Shown: positions 24,981 to 33,865 of the stretch, piece by piece
Numbering within the stretch: the first letter of the stretch is position 1
How the letters are laid out: each line of letters opens with the position of its first letter
DNA from: VGNY01 sp964549635
GTDB taxonomy: Bacteria > Chloroflexota > Dehalococcoidia > GIF9 > UBA5629
Length of the DNA: 58,778 bases
Assembly (NCBI GenBank): GCA_964549635.1
Contig: CAZJVJ010000009.1
Location: 1 to 58,778, forward strand
Direction: 5' to 3'
The notes under the pieces: generated by a model
Seen by the model: only the letters and a program-made list of their open reading frames with translations
Databases searched by the model: none
Told to the model about the DNA's origin: nothing
Program-made: the position numbers and the translations under genes

Positions 24981-25313
24981 GTGAAGTATATATATTTACT
25001 GGTCATGACTACTGTTCTGCTCCTACAAGGTGGCTGCACTTTAATAAACGATGTACCCCGTCACACGGCAGATGAACTCATAACCATAGCTAAGAGCTTC
25101 AGCTCTGAATGCCGTGTGCAAATAGGTACATCGGAGCCCTGTGGCTGAAAGCCAGGCGCTCCTCTGTACGAGGAAGCTAACCCCATCTATACAACCGAAT
25201 ATGTGGGCAATGGTATATGGAGTATAAGAAAGACCTGTCCAATAAATCCCGAATATGACCGTTCATGGTATTTTTATGACAGCACCAATGAACTGGTATG
25301 GAGACATGACTAG
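24981..25313 (+). pseudogene. small lipoprotein gene interrupted by one in-frame TGA
   Basis: GTG 24981 follows GGAGG at a good distance, and a TATAAT lies at 24932-24937. The frame encodes a lipoprotein signal peptide ending LLLQGGC (Cys 18) and then a polar domain. Codon 56 (25146-25148) is TGA in ..SEPCG-stop-KPGAPLYEEA. The frame then continues for another 54 codons of plausible coding sequence (VGNGIWSIRKTCPINPEYDRSWYFYD) to a TAG at 25311. TGG would restore a 110-residue lipoprotein. TGA ends other genes here, so this is not a changed genetic code. It could be a recent pseudogene, a sequencing error or readthrough. No known family. Confidence 0.6.
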
Positions 25314-25345
25314 AACCCAAACGATGCGATCAGGCCTAGGGTTTT

Positions 25346-25639
25346 ATGAGCGATATTCTCGATGAAGCACAGGCACTTATTCAGTGCAAGACTTGTCCCT
25401 GGTATAAACAATGTGTGCTTCCGATGCGGCTGACAGAGGAAGAGATAAGAAGACAGTTAGAGTCAGCCATGCCCGGAGCCACCTCTCCGGGGCAGTACGG
25501 TATGCAACAATTGTTGTCCAGCCTGGCAGCCGCGGTGGAGAACTCACTCCTTGAAGGCTGCCCCACATTCATCAGCAGGCTTCGGGCAAGCCCTAAGCTT
25601 GCCGAGCAAATAAAGAAGCTTATGCAAGAGTGTGCATAA
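25346..25639 (+). CDS. conserved-looking small cysteine protein, unknown function
   Basis: The 97 residues have a Cys group near the start (CKTCPWYKQCVLPMRLT, residues 14-30) and CPTF and MQECA later, which may form a metal site. The middle segment is helical. It lacks a signal peptide. It lies between the broken lipoprotein and the convergent mutS2 gene. The codon use and the absence of stops support it being real; I cannot assign a function. Confidence 0.6.
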   Translation: MSDILDEAQALIQCKTCPWYKQCVLPMRLTEEEIRRQLESAMPGATSPGQYGMQQLLSSLAAAVENSLLEGCPTFISRLRASPKLAEQIKKLMQECA

Positions 25640-25664
25640 TCACCGTGTTCTGGGTGCTCTAAGT

Positions 25665-28070
25665 TTATTCTGACTGATCACCACCATAGCGACTAGAGCT
25701 TTGTAGCTTGACTATGGTTGCTCCACCACCCTCTTCACTTGCAGTCCTAAACGACTTTACCAACGGATGCCCCTTCACAAAATCGTGGACTATCTGCCGC
25801 ACCGTACCGGTGCCGAAACCGTGTATGATGCGCACCTGGCTTAAACCTGAGAGAAAGGCATCGTTGAGATAGAGGTCCAGCATCGGCTCTATTTCGTCAG
25901 CACGCTTGCCGCGAAGGTCAAGCTCGAGTGAGCTACGTCTTCGCCCGCGGCCTGCTTCTAATACTGGTAATGAATAGGCCTCTGAGGCGGGCAGCGAGGA
26001 GACCTTCTCCACGCCTGCCACACCCATTCTTAGCTTCATGTCACCTGCTTGCACTTCAAGCTCACGTTTATTAGCACTGACAGAAAGAACAACACCCTCC
26101 AAGCCAGTTTCTATAACCCGCACCCGGTCGCCAGGAGCGATAGCCGGGGCTTCCTCCACCATATGGCTACTCTCTTGAACTTGCCACGCCTGGGTTTCCA
26201 GATTCTTCCAAACTCCAGCCAGGACCTTTTTTGCCCGCTCAATATTTGCCTTCGTTTTTGCTCTCTGAATTTCCTTGGCGGCCTGACGCATGTCTTTTTC
26301 TAGCAAGGCAGCTTGCCGCAGGAGGTTGTCCTTGATTTGCCGGAGTATGTTCCGCTCTTCTGTCTTAAGCTTCTCAAGCTCTCTTTCAAGTTCTTTCCGT
26401 AACAAATCGACCGTTTTTTTGTCCCTCTCCAAGCTACGGCGTAGCTCTTCAACTCTCCTCTTTTCATCCCCAAGGTCTGAAAGCAGTCGCTCCGTCTCCA
26501 AGTAGCCCTCAGGCATAAATTTTTTGGCAGTCTCAATAATCTCAGGATCCATGCCCAACTGTGCGGCTATAGATAAGGCGTTGCTGCCTCCCGGCATGCC
26601 AAGGGTGAGATGATAAGTAGGCCTCAAGGTAACTGGATCAAAATCAAGCGAAGCATTTTTCAGCCCTGGGGTCTGGTGGGCAAAAACCTTAAGTCCAGAA
26701 TAGTGAGTCGTCGCTACTACCAGACACCCCTTCGATAATAAATTAAGCAGGATTGACTGGGCCAAGGCAACCCCCTCAACCGGGTCCGTGCTCGTTCCCA
26801 GCTCGTCCAACAACACCAGGCTGTTTTTGGTAGAATCGCGCATTATCCGTATGATATTGCCCATGTGCCAACTAAAGGTGGACAGCATTTGCTCAATGCT
26901 CTGCTCATCACCGATGTCAGCAAAAATGCCATCAAAGACAGGGAGATAACTTTCAGCCGCTGCCGGAATGGGCATTCCCGCCTGCGCCATCAAAGCTAAC
27001 AGACCGATGGTCTTCAAGGCTACGGTCTTACCTCCGGCATTTGGGCCACTGATGACGAGTGCAGGGAAGTCACCGCCTATCTCCACAGAAAGGGGTACTG
27101 CCTTTTCCCCAAGTAAGGGATGACGAGCACCAACCAGCCGCAACCGGTTCTTTTGGAACGACGTACCGTCAGGTGCATTTTCATTTTGACCCACGACAGG
27201 CTCTGTAGCATTGACTTTTTGGGCATACCTCGCCTTAGCCAGTGCCAGGTCGATCTCAGCGACCAGGGCCACATTCCGCGAGATTTCGGCACTATGGGCA
27301 CCAACTCGTGCACTTAACTCTCTGAGAATCCGCTCCACCTCCTGCTCCTCAGCCAGCAACAGTTCCCTCAATTGGTTACCTAACTCAACAGTTGCCAATG
27401 GCTCGATAAATACCGTAGCACCGGTATTGGAAATATCGTGTACAATGCCTTTGATTTCCTTCCGCATCTCCGCCTTTACCGGAATAACGTAGCGGTCGTG
27501 ACGGGTTGTAATTAGAGGTTCCTGCAGAAATTTCTGGCTGTTCGGGGACTTGATTATTGCTTCCAACCGGCTTAAAAGCTCCTCACGCGTCCTCCTAAGT
27601 TGCTGCCTCAGGATGAGTAGCCTCTCCGAAGCCGAATCCAACATCTCGCCTGACGGCGTAACGCACCGTCCTATTTCAGCTTCCAGAACAGATAAGTCCT
27701 TAATGTTGCTGGCCAGATTCCACAAACAGGGAAACTTATCTTTCACCTCGCCTATAGCTGTACGAAGAGAACGGGCAGCTTGTAGGCTATTCTTCATGGC
27801 TACTAACGTGGAAGGTAACAAAATTTTCCCCCGGCACGCCATTTCTACTTCATTCCGAACGTCGACAATGTTTCCAATGGAAAAGCCTGGATTTAAAGCC
27901 AGAAATCGTCGGGCTTCGGCTGATTGCCTCAAAAGGAGAGAGACAACATCGGGTTCCGCCGATGGTTCTAAATCAAGGGCAAGTTTCTGGCTTGCAGAGA
28001 ATGAAGTGAAGCTAGCCAGAATTTCCCTTACCTTGGAAAATTCCAGAAGCTCAAGGCTGGTTTGATCCAT
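25665..28070 (-). CDS. mutS2: MutS2 family endonuclease/ATPase
   Basis: An 801-residue MutS2. It has the lever and clamp helices (about 1-300), the ATPase domain with Walker A GPNAGGKT (about 344-351), Walker B VLLDELGTSTDP and the ABC signature region near STFSWHM. A long coiled coil follows (about 515-620). The C-terminal Smr nuclease domain carries LDLRGKR and IIHGFGTGTVR. MutS2 lacks the mismatch-recognition domain of MutS; in other bacteria it suppresses homologous recombination or rescues collided ribosomes through its Smr domain. It appears to be a single gene, convergent with the upstream small gene. Confidence 0.95.
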   Translation of the reverse strand: MDQTSLELLEFSKVREILASFTSFSASQKLALDLEPSAEPDVVSLLLRQSAEARRFLALNPGFSIGNIVDVRNEVEMACRGKILLPSTLVAMKNSLQAARSLRTAIGEVKDKFPCLWNLASNIKDLSVLEAEIGRCVTPSGEMLDSASERLLILRQQLRRTREELLSRLEAIIKSPNSQKFLQEPLITTRHDRYVIPVKAEMRKEIKGIVHDISNTGATVFIEPLATVELGNQLRELLLAEEQEVERILRELSARVGAHSAEISRNVALVAEIDLALAKARYAQKVNATEPVVGQNENAPDGTSFQKNRLRLVGARHPLLGEKAVPLSVEIGGDFPALVISGPNAGGKTVALKTIGLLALMAQAGMPIPAAAESYLPVFDGIFADIGDEQSIEQMLSTFSWHMGNIIRIMRDSTKNSLVLLDELGTSTDPVEGVALAQSILLNLLSKGCLVVATTHYSGLKVFAHQTPGLKNASLDFDPVTLRPTYHLTLGMPGGSNALSIAAQLGMDPEIIETAKKFMPEGYLETERLLSDLGDEKRRVEELRRSLERDKKTVDLLRKELERELEKLKTEERNILRQIKDNLLRQAALLEKDMRQAAKEIQRAKTKANIERAKKVLAGVWKNLETQAWQVQESSHMVEEAPAIAPGDRVRVIETGLEGVVLSVSANKRELEVQAGDMKLRMGVAGVEKVSSLPASEAYSLPVLEAGRGRRRSSLELDLRGKRADEIEPMLDLYLNDAFLSGLSQVRIIHGFGTGTVRQIVHDFVKGHPLVKSFRTASEEGGGATIVKLQSSSRYGGDQSE

Positions 28071-28371
28071 CGCTGTCTCCCCTTTCGATGGTATTAGTCT
28101 ATCATTAAACTACCGAACCTGAAAAATAAAGCAAACGCATCAACGAGGTTAGCGGCAGGTAGTACATAACCTCAGGCCTGCTTTTGCTCAAGAGAGGCTA
28201 AAGCCTTGCACTGTGTCAACTATTATCCTGGAACAGGCTGGGGCCGATTTGGAAAAAAATGGGCAACTCACAAACAGCACCGCTTTTACTTGCAGCCCGG
28301 GGATGCTGACCAAAAACGTGAATTGCAAAAACTATTTGAGGGCAGCAAAGGTCCATAAGCAAGACTAATCC
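28071..28371. other. intergenic; possible eroded coding fragment
   Basis: No intact gene. A 60-codon open stretch on the plus strand ending at the TAA near 28358 contains NYYPGTGWGRFGKKW and HRFYLQPGD but has no ATG or GTG start and no ribosome site. It may be a remnant. Confidence 0.3.
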
Positions 28372-28455
28372 TTAAAGCAGATGCCAGGCAAAAAATAACA
28401 AAGCCAGACAAATAACCAGAAAGCTGCCAACTATAGCTACAAGCTCTCTATTCAT
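28372..28455 (-). CDS. candidate 27-residue membrane peptide
   Basis: A minus-strand frame from ATG 28455 encodes MNRELVAIVGSF followed by an almost wholly hydrophobic stretch ending HLL. It would be a single-helix peptide. There is no clear ribosome site, so it may be chance. It is noted because a second such frame lies 200 bases away on the other strand. Confidence 0.3.
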   Translation of the reverse strand: MNRELVAIVGSFLVICLALLFFAWHLL

Positions 28456-28656
28456 TAGCGTACTCAAGACCTCTGGTGGCTCTCAAACCATATAACGAGG
28501 GAAAAAGGTTTTTTGTTTATGCCCGCCGCTTCATTCAATTGACAACTCGACTCCGCCATATCAAAATACGCGTTGTTAAAGGCGAGCATATCAGCAATGA
28601 TTGTCTGCCCTTCGAACAAAAAACTCACGGTCATTTGACACTAAGAAGGTGAAAAC

Positions 28657-28737
28657 GTGAAGCCCAGAGTCATAATCTGGATTATTATAGGCACTGTGCT
28701 TGCCTATATCGTTATTTCAAACTACGTGTGGGGTTGA
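28657..28737 (+). CDS. candidate 26-residue membrane peptide
   Basis: GTG 28657 is preceded by AAGAAGGTGAAAAC, a plausible ribosome site. The product is basic at its start (MKPR) and then one hydrophobic helix (VIIWIIIGTVLAYIVI). Single-helix peptides of this size can be regulators, subunit stabilisers or toxins. Here only the frame and ribosome site support it. Confidence 0.4.
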   Translation: MKPRVIIWIIIGTVLAYIVISNYVWG

Positions 28738-28833
28738 AATTCAAACGAAGGTTTTATGAAAGCGTGGCACAGACTTACAGACAGCTTAAGGAACATTTCT
28801 GTTTGCAAAGCAGGTTTTAAGAGTAAACACAGA

Positions 28834-29220
28834 CTATTTAAGAGCTTTTTCAAGAAGCGCCCTTACGCCTTCACCACCCCTGCTCTGAACAAACGAAAGA
28901 ATTATGGGGATAAACTTACCAATCATCCCGCTATCCAGCCCCAGCTTCGAAAATCCCCCGGCCAGACTGGCTAGAGTTCCTAACTGGCCCGGTGTGCCTC
29001 CAAGACCTGACGCCATCTTGCCGAGGGTTCCCAGCATACCACCACCAGTCTCTGGAGCAGCATCTAATATACTATTTATGTCGGGGATCTGTTTAGATAT
29101 CTGGGCAAACTCCACCTCTCCCAATTTCTGCTTCGCCAGTCCCAGAATAAGTCCGGCACCACCCTTAGCCACATCCTCCTTCACTCCCAGCGCACTTGTC
29201 AGCATCTCTACTAGTTCCAT
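28834..29220 (-). CDS. DUF2780-like protein
   Basis: The 128 residues fit the DUF2780 (VcgC/VcgE) pattern: an N-terminal LGVKEDVAKGGAGLILGLAKQKLG block, a Gly-rich middle (GGGMLGTLGKMASGLGG) and a C-terminal LGLDSGMIGKFIPIILSFVQ and GGEGVRALLEKAL. Function of the family is unknown. It has no signal peptide. GAGAGGTGG before the ATG is a good ribosome site. It is a monocistronic gene. Confidence 0.75.
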   Translation of the reverse strand: MELVEMLTSALGVKEDVAKGGAGLILGLAKQKLGEVEFAQISKQIPDINSILDAAPETGGGMLGTLGKMASGLGGTPGQLGTLASLAGGFSKLGLDSGMIGKFIPIILSFVQSRGGEGVRALLEKALK

Positions 29221-29441
29221 CGGTCCACCTCTCTGTCGATACAGATATTTTCGCTCCTCACCACATCCACAACAGCGATGCTGTGTTGATGCCTGTAACT
29301 AATCGGGCATGTCAATCACATAAGCGCTAACACATGCAATGTGACATCAACCGATACTGATTGTAAATGCTCTCAGCGGCGCAAATTTATACGGTTGAAT
29401 TGGCAGGGCAAAGTTTTATGTTCTGCCCTTTTCAGCCACCA

Positions 29442-29627
29442 TCAGCCACTCACTTCTTCAACTGCAGCACCTGGAGCATTTTTCTTAACAGACTCGATCC
29501 CGTTCTTGGCGCTGTCTTTGGACTTGTAGCCCTCGCCAGAATTGGCGATCACCTGGCCGTTCGGCGCGATAAGTCTCCAGCGGAACTCACCTTTCTTATC
29601 CTTGTACAGTTCAAACTTTGCCGGCAT
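29442..29627 (-). CDS. YegP-type DUF1508 protein
   Basis: A 61-residue single YegP/DUF1508 domain: KFELYKDKKGEFRWRLIAPN, NGQVIANSGEGYKSK and KNGIESVKKNAPGA. Proteins of this family are small and conserved, with no firmly known function. AAAGGAGGGG seven bases before the ATG supports the start. Confidence 0.9.
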   Translation of the reverse strand: MPAKFELYKDKKGEFRWRLIAPNGQVIANSGEGYKSKDSAKNGIESVKKNAPGAAVEEVSG

Positions 29628-29795
29628 TTTGCCCCTCCTTTACAAATTTGCCTCATTGTAAACATGTTTTCTACGATTGTCAATAAAGATTTTGACGACC
29701 AAGGCAAATTTAACAAAAAACAACCGCATCACACTCCCCATAACCAAGCGATGCCGAATTGATTACTCGCGTGTAGATTAACAGCAACAAAGGTG

Positions 29796-29957
29796 CTATT
29801 TTACAGCTATCACCAGGGGAAGAAGCCCTATACCAATAAGCATCAGCGCCTGTGCCCAGTCCCAATTCCTGCCGAAAAACACCGCTAGCCCGGCAACTAC
29901 AAAGACTATTAGGAACACCAAGGGCCAGAGTCCGATTTTTACATCCTTGCCTCTCAT
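29796..29957 (-). CDS. small two-helix membrane protein
   Basis: From ATG 29957 the product is 53 residues with two hydrophobic helices (about 9-27 and 34-51) around an FFGRNWDW turn. AAGGAGGT lies nine bases upstream of this ATG but directly against the next ATG up (29966), so the shorter start is preferred. The family is not recognised. Confidence 0.65.
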   Translation of the reverse strand: MRGKDVKIGLWPLVFLIVFVVAGLAVFFGRNWDWAQALMLIGIGLLPLVIAVK

Positions 29958-30239
29958 TTCCTCCATACCTCCTTCAGTCTGCAAGCTTTCAGTGCCAGCC
30001 ACTGACCGCTAAGAACGTACATTCGTGGCCCTCAATAAAACATACACCAATGTTTTAACAAGCGCAATGTCCAGAGCAAAACTTTGCTTTGGAAACCCAG
30101 CCCTGCTTATAATAGTCCGAGACAAACGAAACCGAAAGCTAATTGATCGCCGCTGGTGAATATTTGTGTGGCGCACTGTAGAACGGCTATACCAGCCCCC
30201 GCCTGGCCTGCGCAGGCGCGTTACAGAGTTATCCTTAGC

Positions 30240-30257
30240 TACCACGGAATAGTGGTA
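30240..30257. promoter_or_regulatory. inverted repeat before the broken lipoprotein gene
   Basis: TACCAC-ggaata-GTGGTA is a perfect six-base inverted repeat. Its right arm merges with a -10-like TATAAA, so it could be an operator or simply a small hairpin. It is 30 bases before the ATG at 30288. Confidence 0.35.
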
Positions 30258-30287
30258 TAAAACAAAATTGTGAAGTGGAGGTGCATT

Positions 30288-31080
30288 ATGAGGGAGATGG
30301 CAGTTGCATTACTTACATTGATTTTATCTTTCGCTGGTTGTACATGTATCACTGAAGAAATGCCTGAAGTAGGACTACTCCCTAAAATATCATGAGTTCG
30401 GCGCGCCACCTCCCGTAATAGGCCAAAGGGAGATAACATAACTACGATGGAGTGTATCAAACGCAGACACTGTTTTCATTGACAACGGATTTGGAAATGT
30501 TGGCCTAAGAGGTACAATGCCCGTATTTCCAAACAACACTGCTTTCTACACCCTTACTGCCAGAAACTTTGCTGCAGAGGCAGCAGCACGGACTCAAATT
30601 ATGGTGAGAAGCACCCAAACCTCTCATCTGCCGCTCCCGCCGGTAACGCAGCCCACAATAGTTTCTTTCTATGCTCACCGTCTCATAATAACACCGGGTG
30701 ATACGGTTACATTGAGCTGGGATGTGCTGGGAGCATCGGAGGTGACCCTTTTACCCATCGGCCGGGTTAATACCAGAGACACCATCACATTAAGCCCGGC
30801 TACTACCACCACTTACGTTCTGACTGCAACCAACCCTGCTGGAAAATCTGAAGCTGGTATCACCATTACCGTCCAGACGTCGCTGCCTCCGGCGCCAAAA
30901 GGCGACGGAGTGATAATACTGACCGCTATACCACAAGAATCAGGGGCTTTGGTAAGGGGCACCGGATACATGGACTATACTAGATATGATAGTGCCTGCG
31001 CTGGCGATACAGCACTATTCTTTACAACCACCAATTGGGACTCAGTCATGGACATGCTATGCTTCGATAAGCCACCTTAA
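30288..31080 (+). pseudogene. broken lipoprotein with two Ig-like domains
   Basis: ATG 30288 (after GTGGAGGTG) starts a lipoprotein signal peptide ending LSFAGC; the frame stops after 35 residues. In the +1 frame the sequence carries on as HEFGAPPPVIGQREIT, a TAA at 30439-30441, then LRWSVSNADTVFIDNGFG. It leads into a frame open to 31080 with a second copy of the same Ig-like unit (PGDTVTLSWDVLGASEV, TTTTYVLTATNPAGKS) and a Cys-containing tail. The two domains share the pattern TL-W-V-A-x-V followed by TxYxLTAxN. One frameshift and one stop thus break a surface lipoprotein of about 260 residues. Residual expression from ATG 30517 would give a 187-residue cytoplasmic piece. Confidence 0.6.
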
Positions 31081-31124
31081 TCGTGAGATATCTAATTTCA
31101 CAGTAATTATTGATAAGTAACGCC

Positions 31125-31520
31125 ATGCAGCCAAATTCCACAAATCAACGATATGCCGCTCCTTACAGAAACACATCAGGGCAAGGTTCTTCAACCACCG
31201 TACCACCTGAAATTAAGGGGTGGAACTGGGGGGCTTTTTTTCTAACCTGGATATGGGGCATAGGCAACAAAGTGTGGTTGGCACTTATCGCTCTAGTACC
31301 CATTCCTCTGGTGGGACTGGTGATGATGGTCATTTTGGGAATTAAGGGCAATGAATGGGCGTGGCAGGGTAAAAGATGGCACAGTATAGAACATTTTCGA
31401 CGCAGACAGCGAGTCTGGATGTACTGGGGCATCGCCGCCTTCCTAGCCCCGTTCGTCTATATAATCGGAATAATACTGCTTCTTGCAGGACTACTCGGTT
31501 ACTATGGCTACATCCGATAG
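31125..31520 (+). CDS. small membrane protein with GWNWGAFFL motif
   Basis: The 131 residues (from ATG 31125; 31110 is an alternative) start with a polar Asn/Thr/Ser stretch, then EIKGWNWGAFFLTWIWG, two to three helices and GIKGNEWAWQGKRW. This resembles a widespread family of uncharacterised membrane proteins (DUF2628-like in layout). Function is unknown. Confidence 0.7.
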   Translation: MQPNSTNQRYAAPYRNTSGQGSSTTVPPEIKGWNWGAFFLTWIWGIGNKVWLALIALVPIPLVGLVMMVILGIKGNEWAWQGKRWHSIEHFRRRQRVWMYWGIAAFLAPFVYIIGIILLLAGLLGYYGYIR

Positions 31521-31644
31521 CTGAAACAATAACGATGTCTACCTTCCCCAGTAATGGAGCCCTCTTAATGCATAGCATTTACGCTATTTACGGTTTCAGC
31601 TCCACCTCCAAATGACAACAGGCAAAACTAGCCTCGGGCAATAC

Positions 31645-31860
31645 CTATTTCCTCCTGTACCTTCGGTATAACTCAATAAAACAGATATTCAACAAAATCG
31701 CTAGAGTAACAGGTACGAGAAGTACCCAGAACTGTCTGTATATATCTATTTCGTAATGCTGGCAGATAAAGACAACAACAAAAGCTAATACTATCCCTAA
31801 TATTGCGGAGCCTGCTGCCAAGTAGATGAGTTCCCAGATGAAATCATCGATTTTTCCCAT
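31645..31860 (-). CDS. small two-helix membrane protein
   Basis: From ATG 31860 the protein has 71 residues: MGKIDDFIWELI, a first helix (about 10-35), a short loop HYEIDIYRQF, a second helix and a basic end RRYRRK. The family is not recognised and the ribosome site is weak. Confidence 0.5.
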   Translation of the reverse strand: MGKIDDFIWELIYLAAGSAILGIVLAFVVVFICQHYEIDIYRQFWVLLVPVTLAILLNICFIELYRRYRRK

Positions 31861-32055
31861 CACAAAATATAACCCCGCCAACCAAGAGCTATAGCTTCAC
31901 TATTTACCGCCAAAGCACCTAATAGCCACTGATAAACTGGCCTTGCCTTTACACTATCAAGAGGTCACCAACCGCCCCCGAATTAGCTCCATTGCTCGGA
32001 TTGATATTAAAGGCGTCGACTTTGAGAAATTCCCCAGCAAAATTGCCTTCATCGG

Positions 32056-32127
32056 TGGCAGCGGCTGGATTTGAACCAGCGACCAAGGGCTTATGAGTCC
32101 CCTGCTCTTCCGCTGAGCTACGCTGCC
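32056..32127 (-). tRNA. tRNA with CAT anticodon (Met elongator, or Ile2)
   Basis: A minus-strand cloverleaf with acceptor GGCAGCG/CGCTGCC, D-arm GCTC/GAGC, anticodon loop CTCATAA and T-arm GCTGG/CCAGC. The first acceptor pair is G-C, so it is not the initiator type. The lower anticodon stem includes an A-G mismatch at 31-39. CCA is not encoded. Whether the C is modified to lysidine (Ile2) cannot be told. Confidence 0.88.
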
Positions 32128-32206
32128 CCGACTTAAAAGTTAGCACACTCTGCTCCGAGTGTCAATTCTAACTGCTAGGTGAAAGCATGTTTCTTAATAC
32201 TGTCTA

Positions 32207-33811
32207 TTACCCTGCCCTGAAGCGCTGGGCCAGAGATGCCTGGGCTCGGTAGGCTTCAACCTGTTGCCGCCGTTCATCTGTGCTCCATTTTAGTAACCGC
32301 CCCATCTCCTGCGCCACTGTCTCAACAGCATCCAGCCCCTGGCAGGAATGCAAGCCAACAGCACTTCGGCGCAGCAGAAAGTCGCTCACGGTGACAGCGC
32401 CCTCCTCCCTCACGCTATGTTCAACCTGCGCCAGTATATCCGGGCAATGGGGACAGATAGGCTGCGCACACCGCCTGTCACGCTTCGCCAAATCCAAGAC
32501 CTGCGAAAAGCGGGAACCGTAAAGCCCGGCAAGGTGTGTCACCGTCTCTACAGGGAGTCCATTTTCCTTAGCCGCCCCAGTTACTATTTCTTTCGCCACA
32601 GCCGGTGCCCCAGGCAACGGGACTTCCGCAGTGGTGCAGGGTGCTTGCAATCGAAGTTTGCGGCAAACTACATCAACCACGTCTTTGGCCACAGCGCGGT
32701 AGGCAGTGATCTTGCCACCAAGCACTGAGACCAGGCCTTCTATCCCGTCTTTAGACTTGTGGTCAAGCACCCTGTGCTCCCGCGTTACATCAGAAGGCTT
32801 TTCACCACCGCTGTATGCTAGGGAACGCAGACCGGCGGTGGTATAAAAAACATCCTCGCCACTCAACTTGGGAAAGACCTGGCGCGCGCCTTCGAGCAAA
32901 TAAGCCACATCTTTTCCGTCAGCATATACAGTATCCAGATCCCCAGAATAATCGGTATCGGTGGTTCCAATAAGAGTATAGTCCAGCCAGGGCATTACGA
33001 AGAAGAGACGACCGTCTGACGGAGAAAAGAGAACCAAAGCCCTCTTCGTCAGCCTGGGCGTGAGCAAGTGTACTCCCTTGGTCCGCCGGACTGTCCTCGA
33101 TGAACCAGCACGCACCAGGTCTCTGACACAGTCCAGCCAGTGGCCAGCGGCATTCACCACAAGACGTGCTCGTATCCTGTAAACCTCACCGCTAAAAGTG
33201 TCCTGTACTTCCACGCCACACACATCATTACCACTTCTCAAAAAACCTATAACACGAGCGTGGTTGACGACGGAAGCGCCCCGTTCCACAGCGGACAGCA
33301 CATTTTCTATACACAGCCGCTCCGTGAACGGTGCCTGACAATCATAGTATAGATATGAGCCCATCAGACCGGACAGCTCGGCAAGTTCTGGCTCTAAATC
33401 CAACGTCTCACGGCGAGAGAGGTACCGGTGTGAGGGTACTGACTTATGGCCGGACATAATGTCATAAAGGGGCACGCCCACACCCAGAGCCACGCGGTAG
33501 AAAAGGCTGGTTATGGGAATGATGAAGGGAAAGGGATGCACCAGGTGGGGGGCAATCCTCAGTAACACTTCCCTCTCCCGCAAGTCCTGCTGCACCAAAT
33601 GAAACTCAAACATCCTCAGGTAACGCAAACCACCGTGAATCAAACGAGAGGAGCGCGCGGTGGTGCCATAGGCAAAGTCCTCCTTTTCTACAAGCAAGGT
33701 TCTAATGCCACGAAGGGCTGCATCCCGAGCAATACCCGTGCCAATAATACCTCCGCCGATTACAATCAAATCAAATTTCTCGCCGGCAATGGCACTGATA
33801 TCCCTTTTCAT
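32207..33811 (-). CDS. glpD: FAD-dependent glycerol-3-phosphate dehydrogenase
   Basis: From ATG 33811 (GGAG six bases upstream) the protein has 534 residues: FAD loop VIGGGIIGTGIARDAALRG, GTTARSSRLIHGGLRYL, VVNAAGHWLD and the C-terminal helical domain. It is the single-subunit GlpD type (COG0578), normally about 500-560 residues. It oxidises glycerol-3-phosphate to dihydroxyacetone phosphate at the membrane and passes electrons to a quinone. Lying 54 bases behind glpK it completes a glycerol route. In an anaerobe the electrons must go to menaquinone or another carrier. Confidence 0.94.
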   Translation of the reverse strand: MKRDISAIAGEKFDLIVIGGGIIGTGIARDAALRGIRTLLVEKEDFAYGTTARSSRLIHGGLRYLRMFEFHLVQQDLREREVLLRIAPHLVHPFPFIIPITSLFYRVALGVGVPLYDIMSGHKSVPSHRYLSRRETLDLEPELAELSGLMGSYLYYDCQAPFTERLCIENVLSAVERGASVVNHARVIGFLRSGNDVCGVEVQDTFSGEVYRIRARLVVNAAGHWLDCVRDLVRAGSSRTVRRTKGVHLLTPRLTKRALVLFSPSDGRLFFVMPWLDYTLIGTTDTDYSGDLDTVYADGKDVAYLLEGARQVFPKLSGEDVFYTTAGLRSLAYSGGEKPSDVTREHRVLDHKSKDGIEGLVSVLGGKITAYRAVAKDVVDVVCRKLRLQAPCTTAEVPLPGAPAVAKEIVTGAAKENGLPVETVTHLAGLYGSRFSQVLDLAKRDRRCAQPICPHCPDILAQVEHSVREEGAVTVSDFLLRRSAVGLHSCQGLDAVETVAQEMGRLLKWSTDERRQQVEAYRAQASLAQRFRAG

Positions 33812-33865
33812 ATTTTTCTCCAATCCTAAGGGCAACCACCCTGTCCTTGTAAACCGCGTCCGGCA

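Noticed and set aside
24981..25313. TGA read as selenocysteine
   Set aside because: The following hairpin lacks the usual SECIS loop and distance, and Trp fits the position. Kept only as a possibility in the finding.
31949..32146. 66-residue minus-strand frame (SSAEEQGTHKPLVAGSNPA)
   Set aside because: It is the translation of the tRNA-Met gene and its flank, a well-known false gene pattern.
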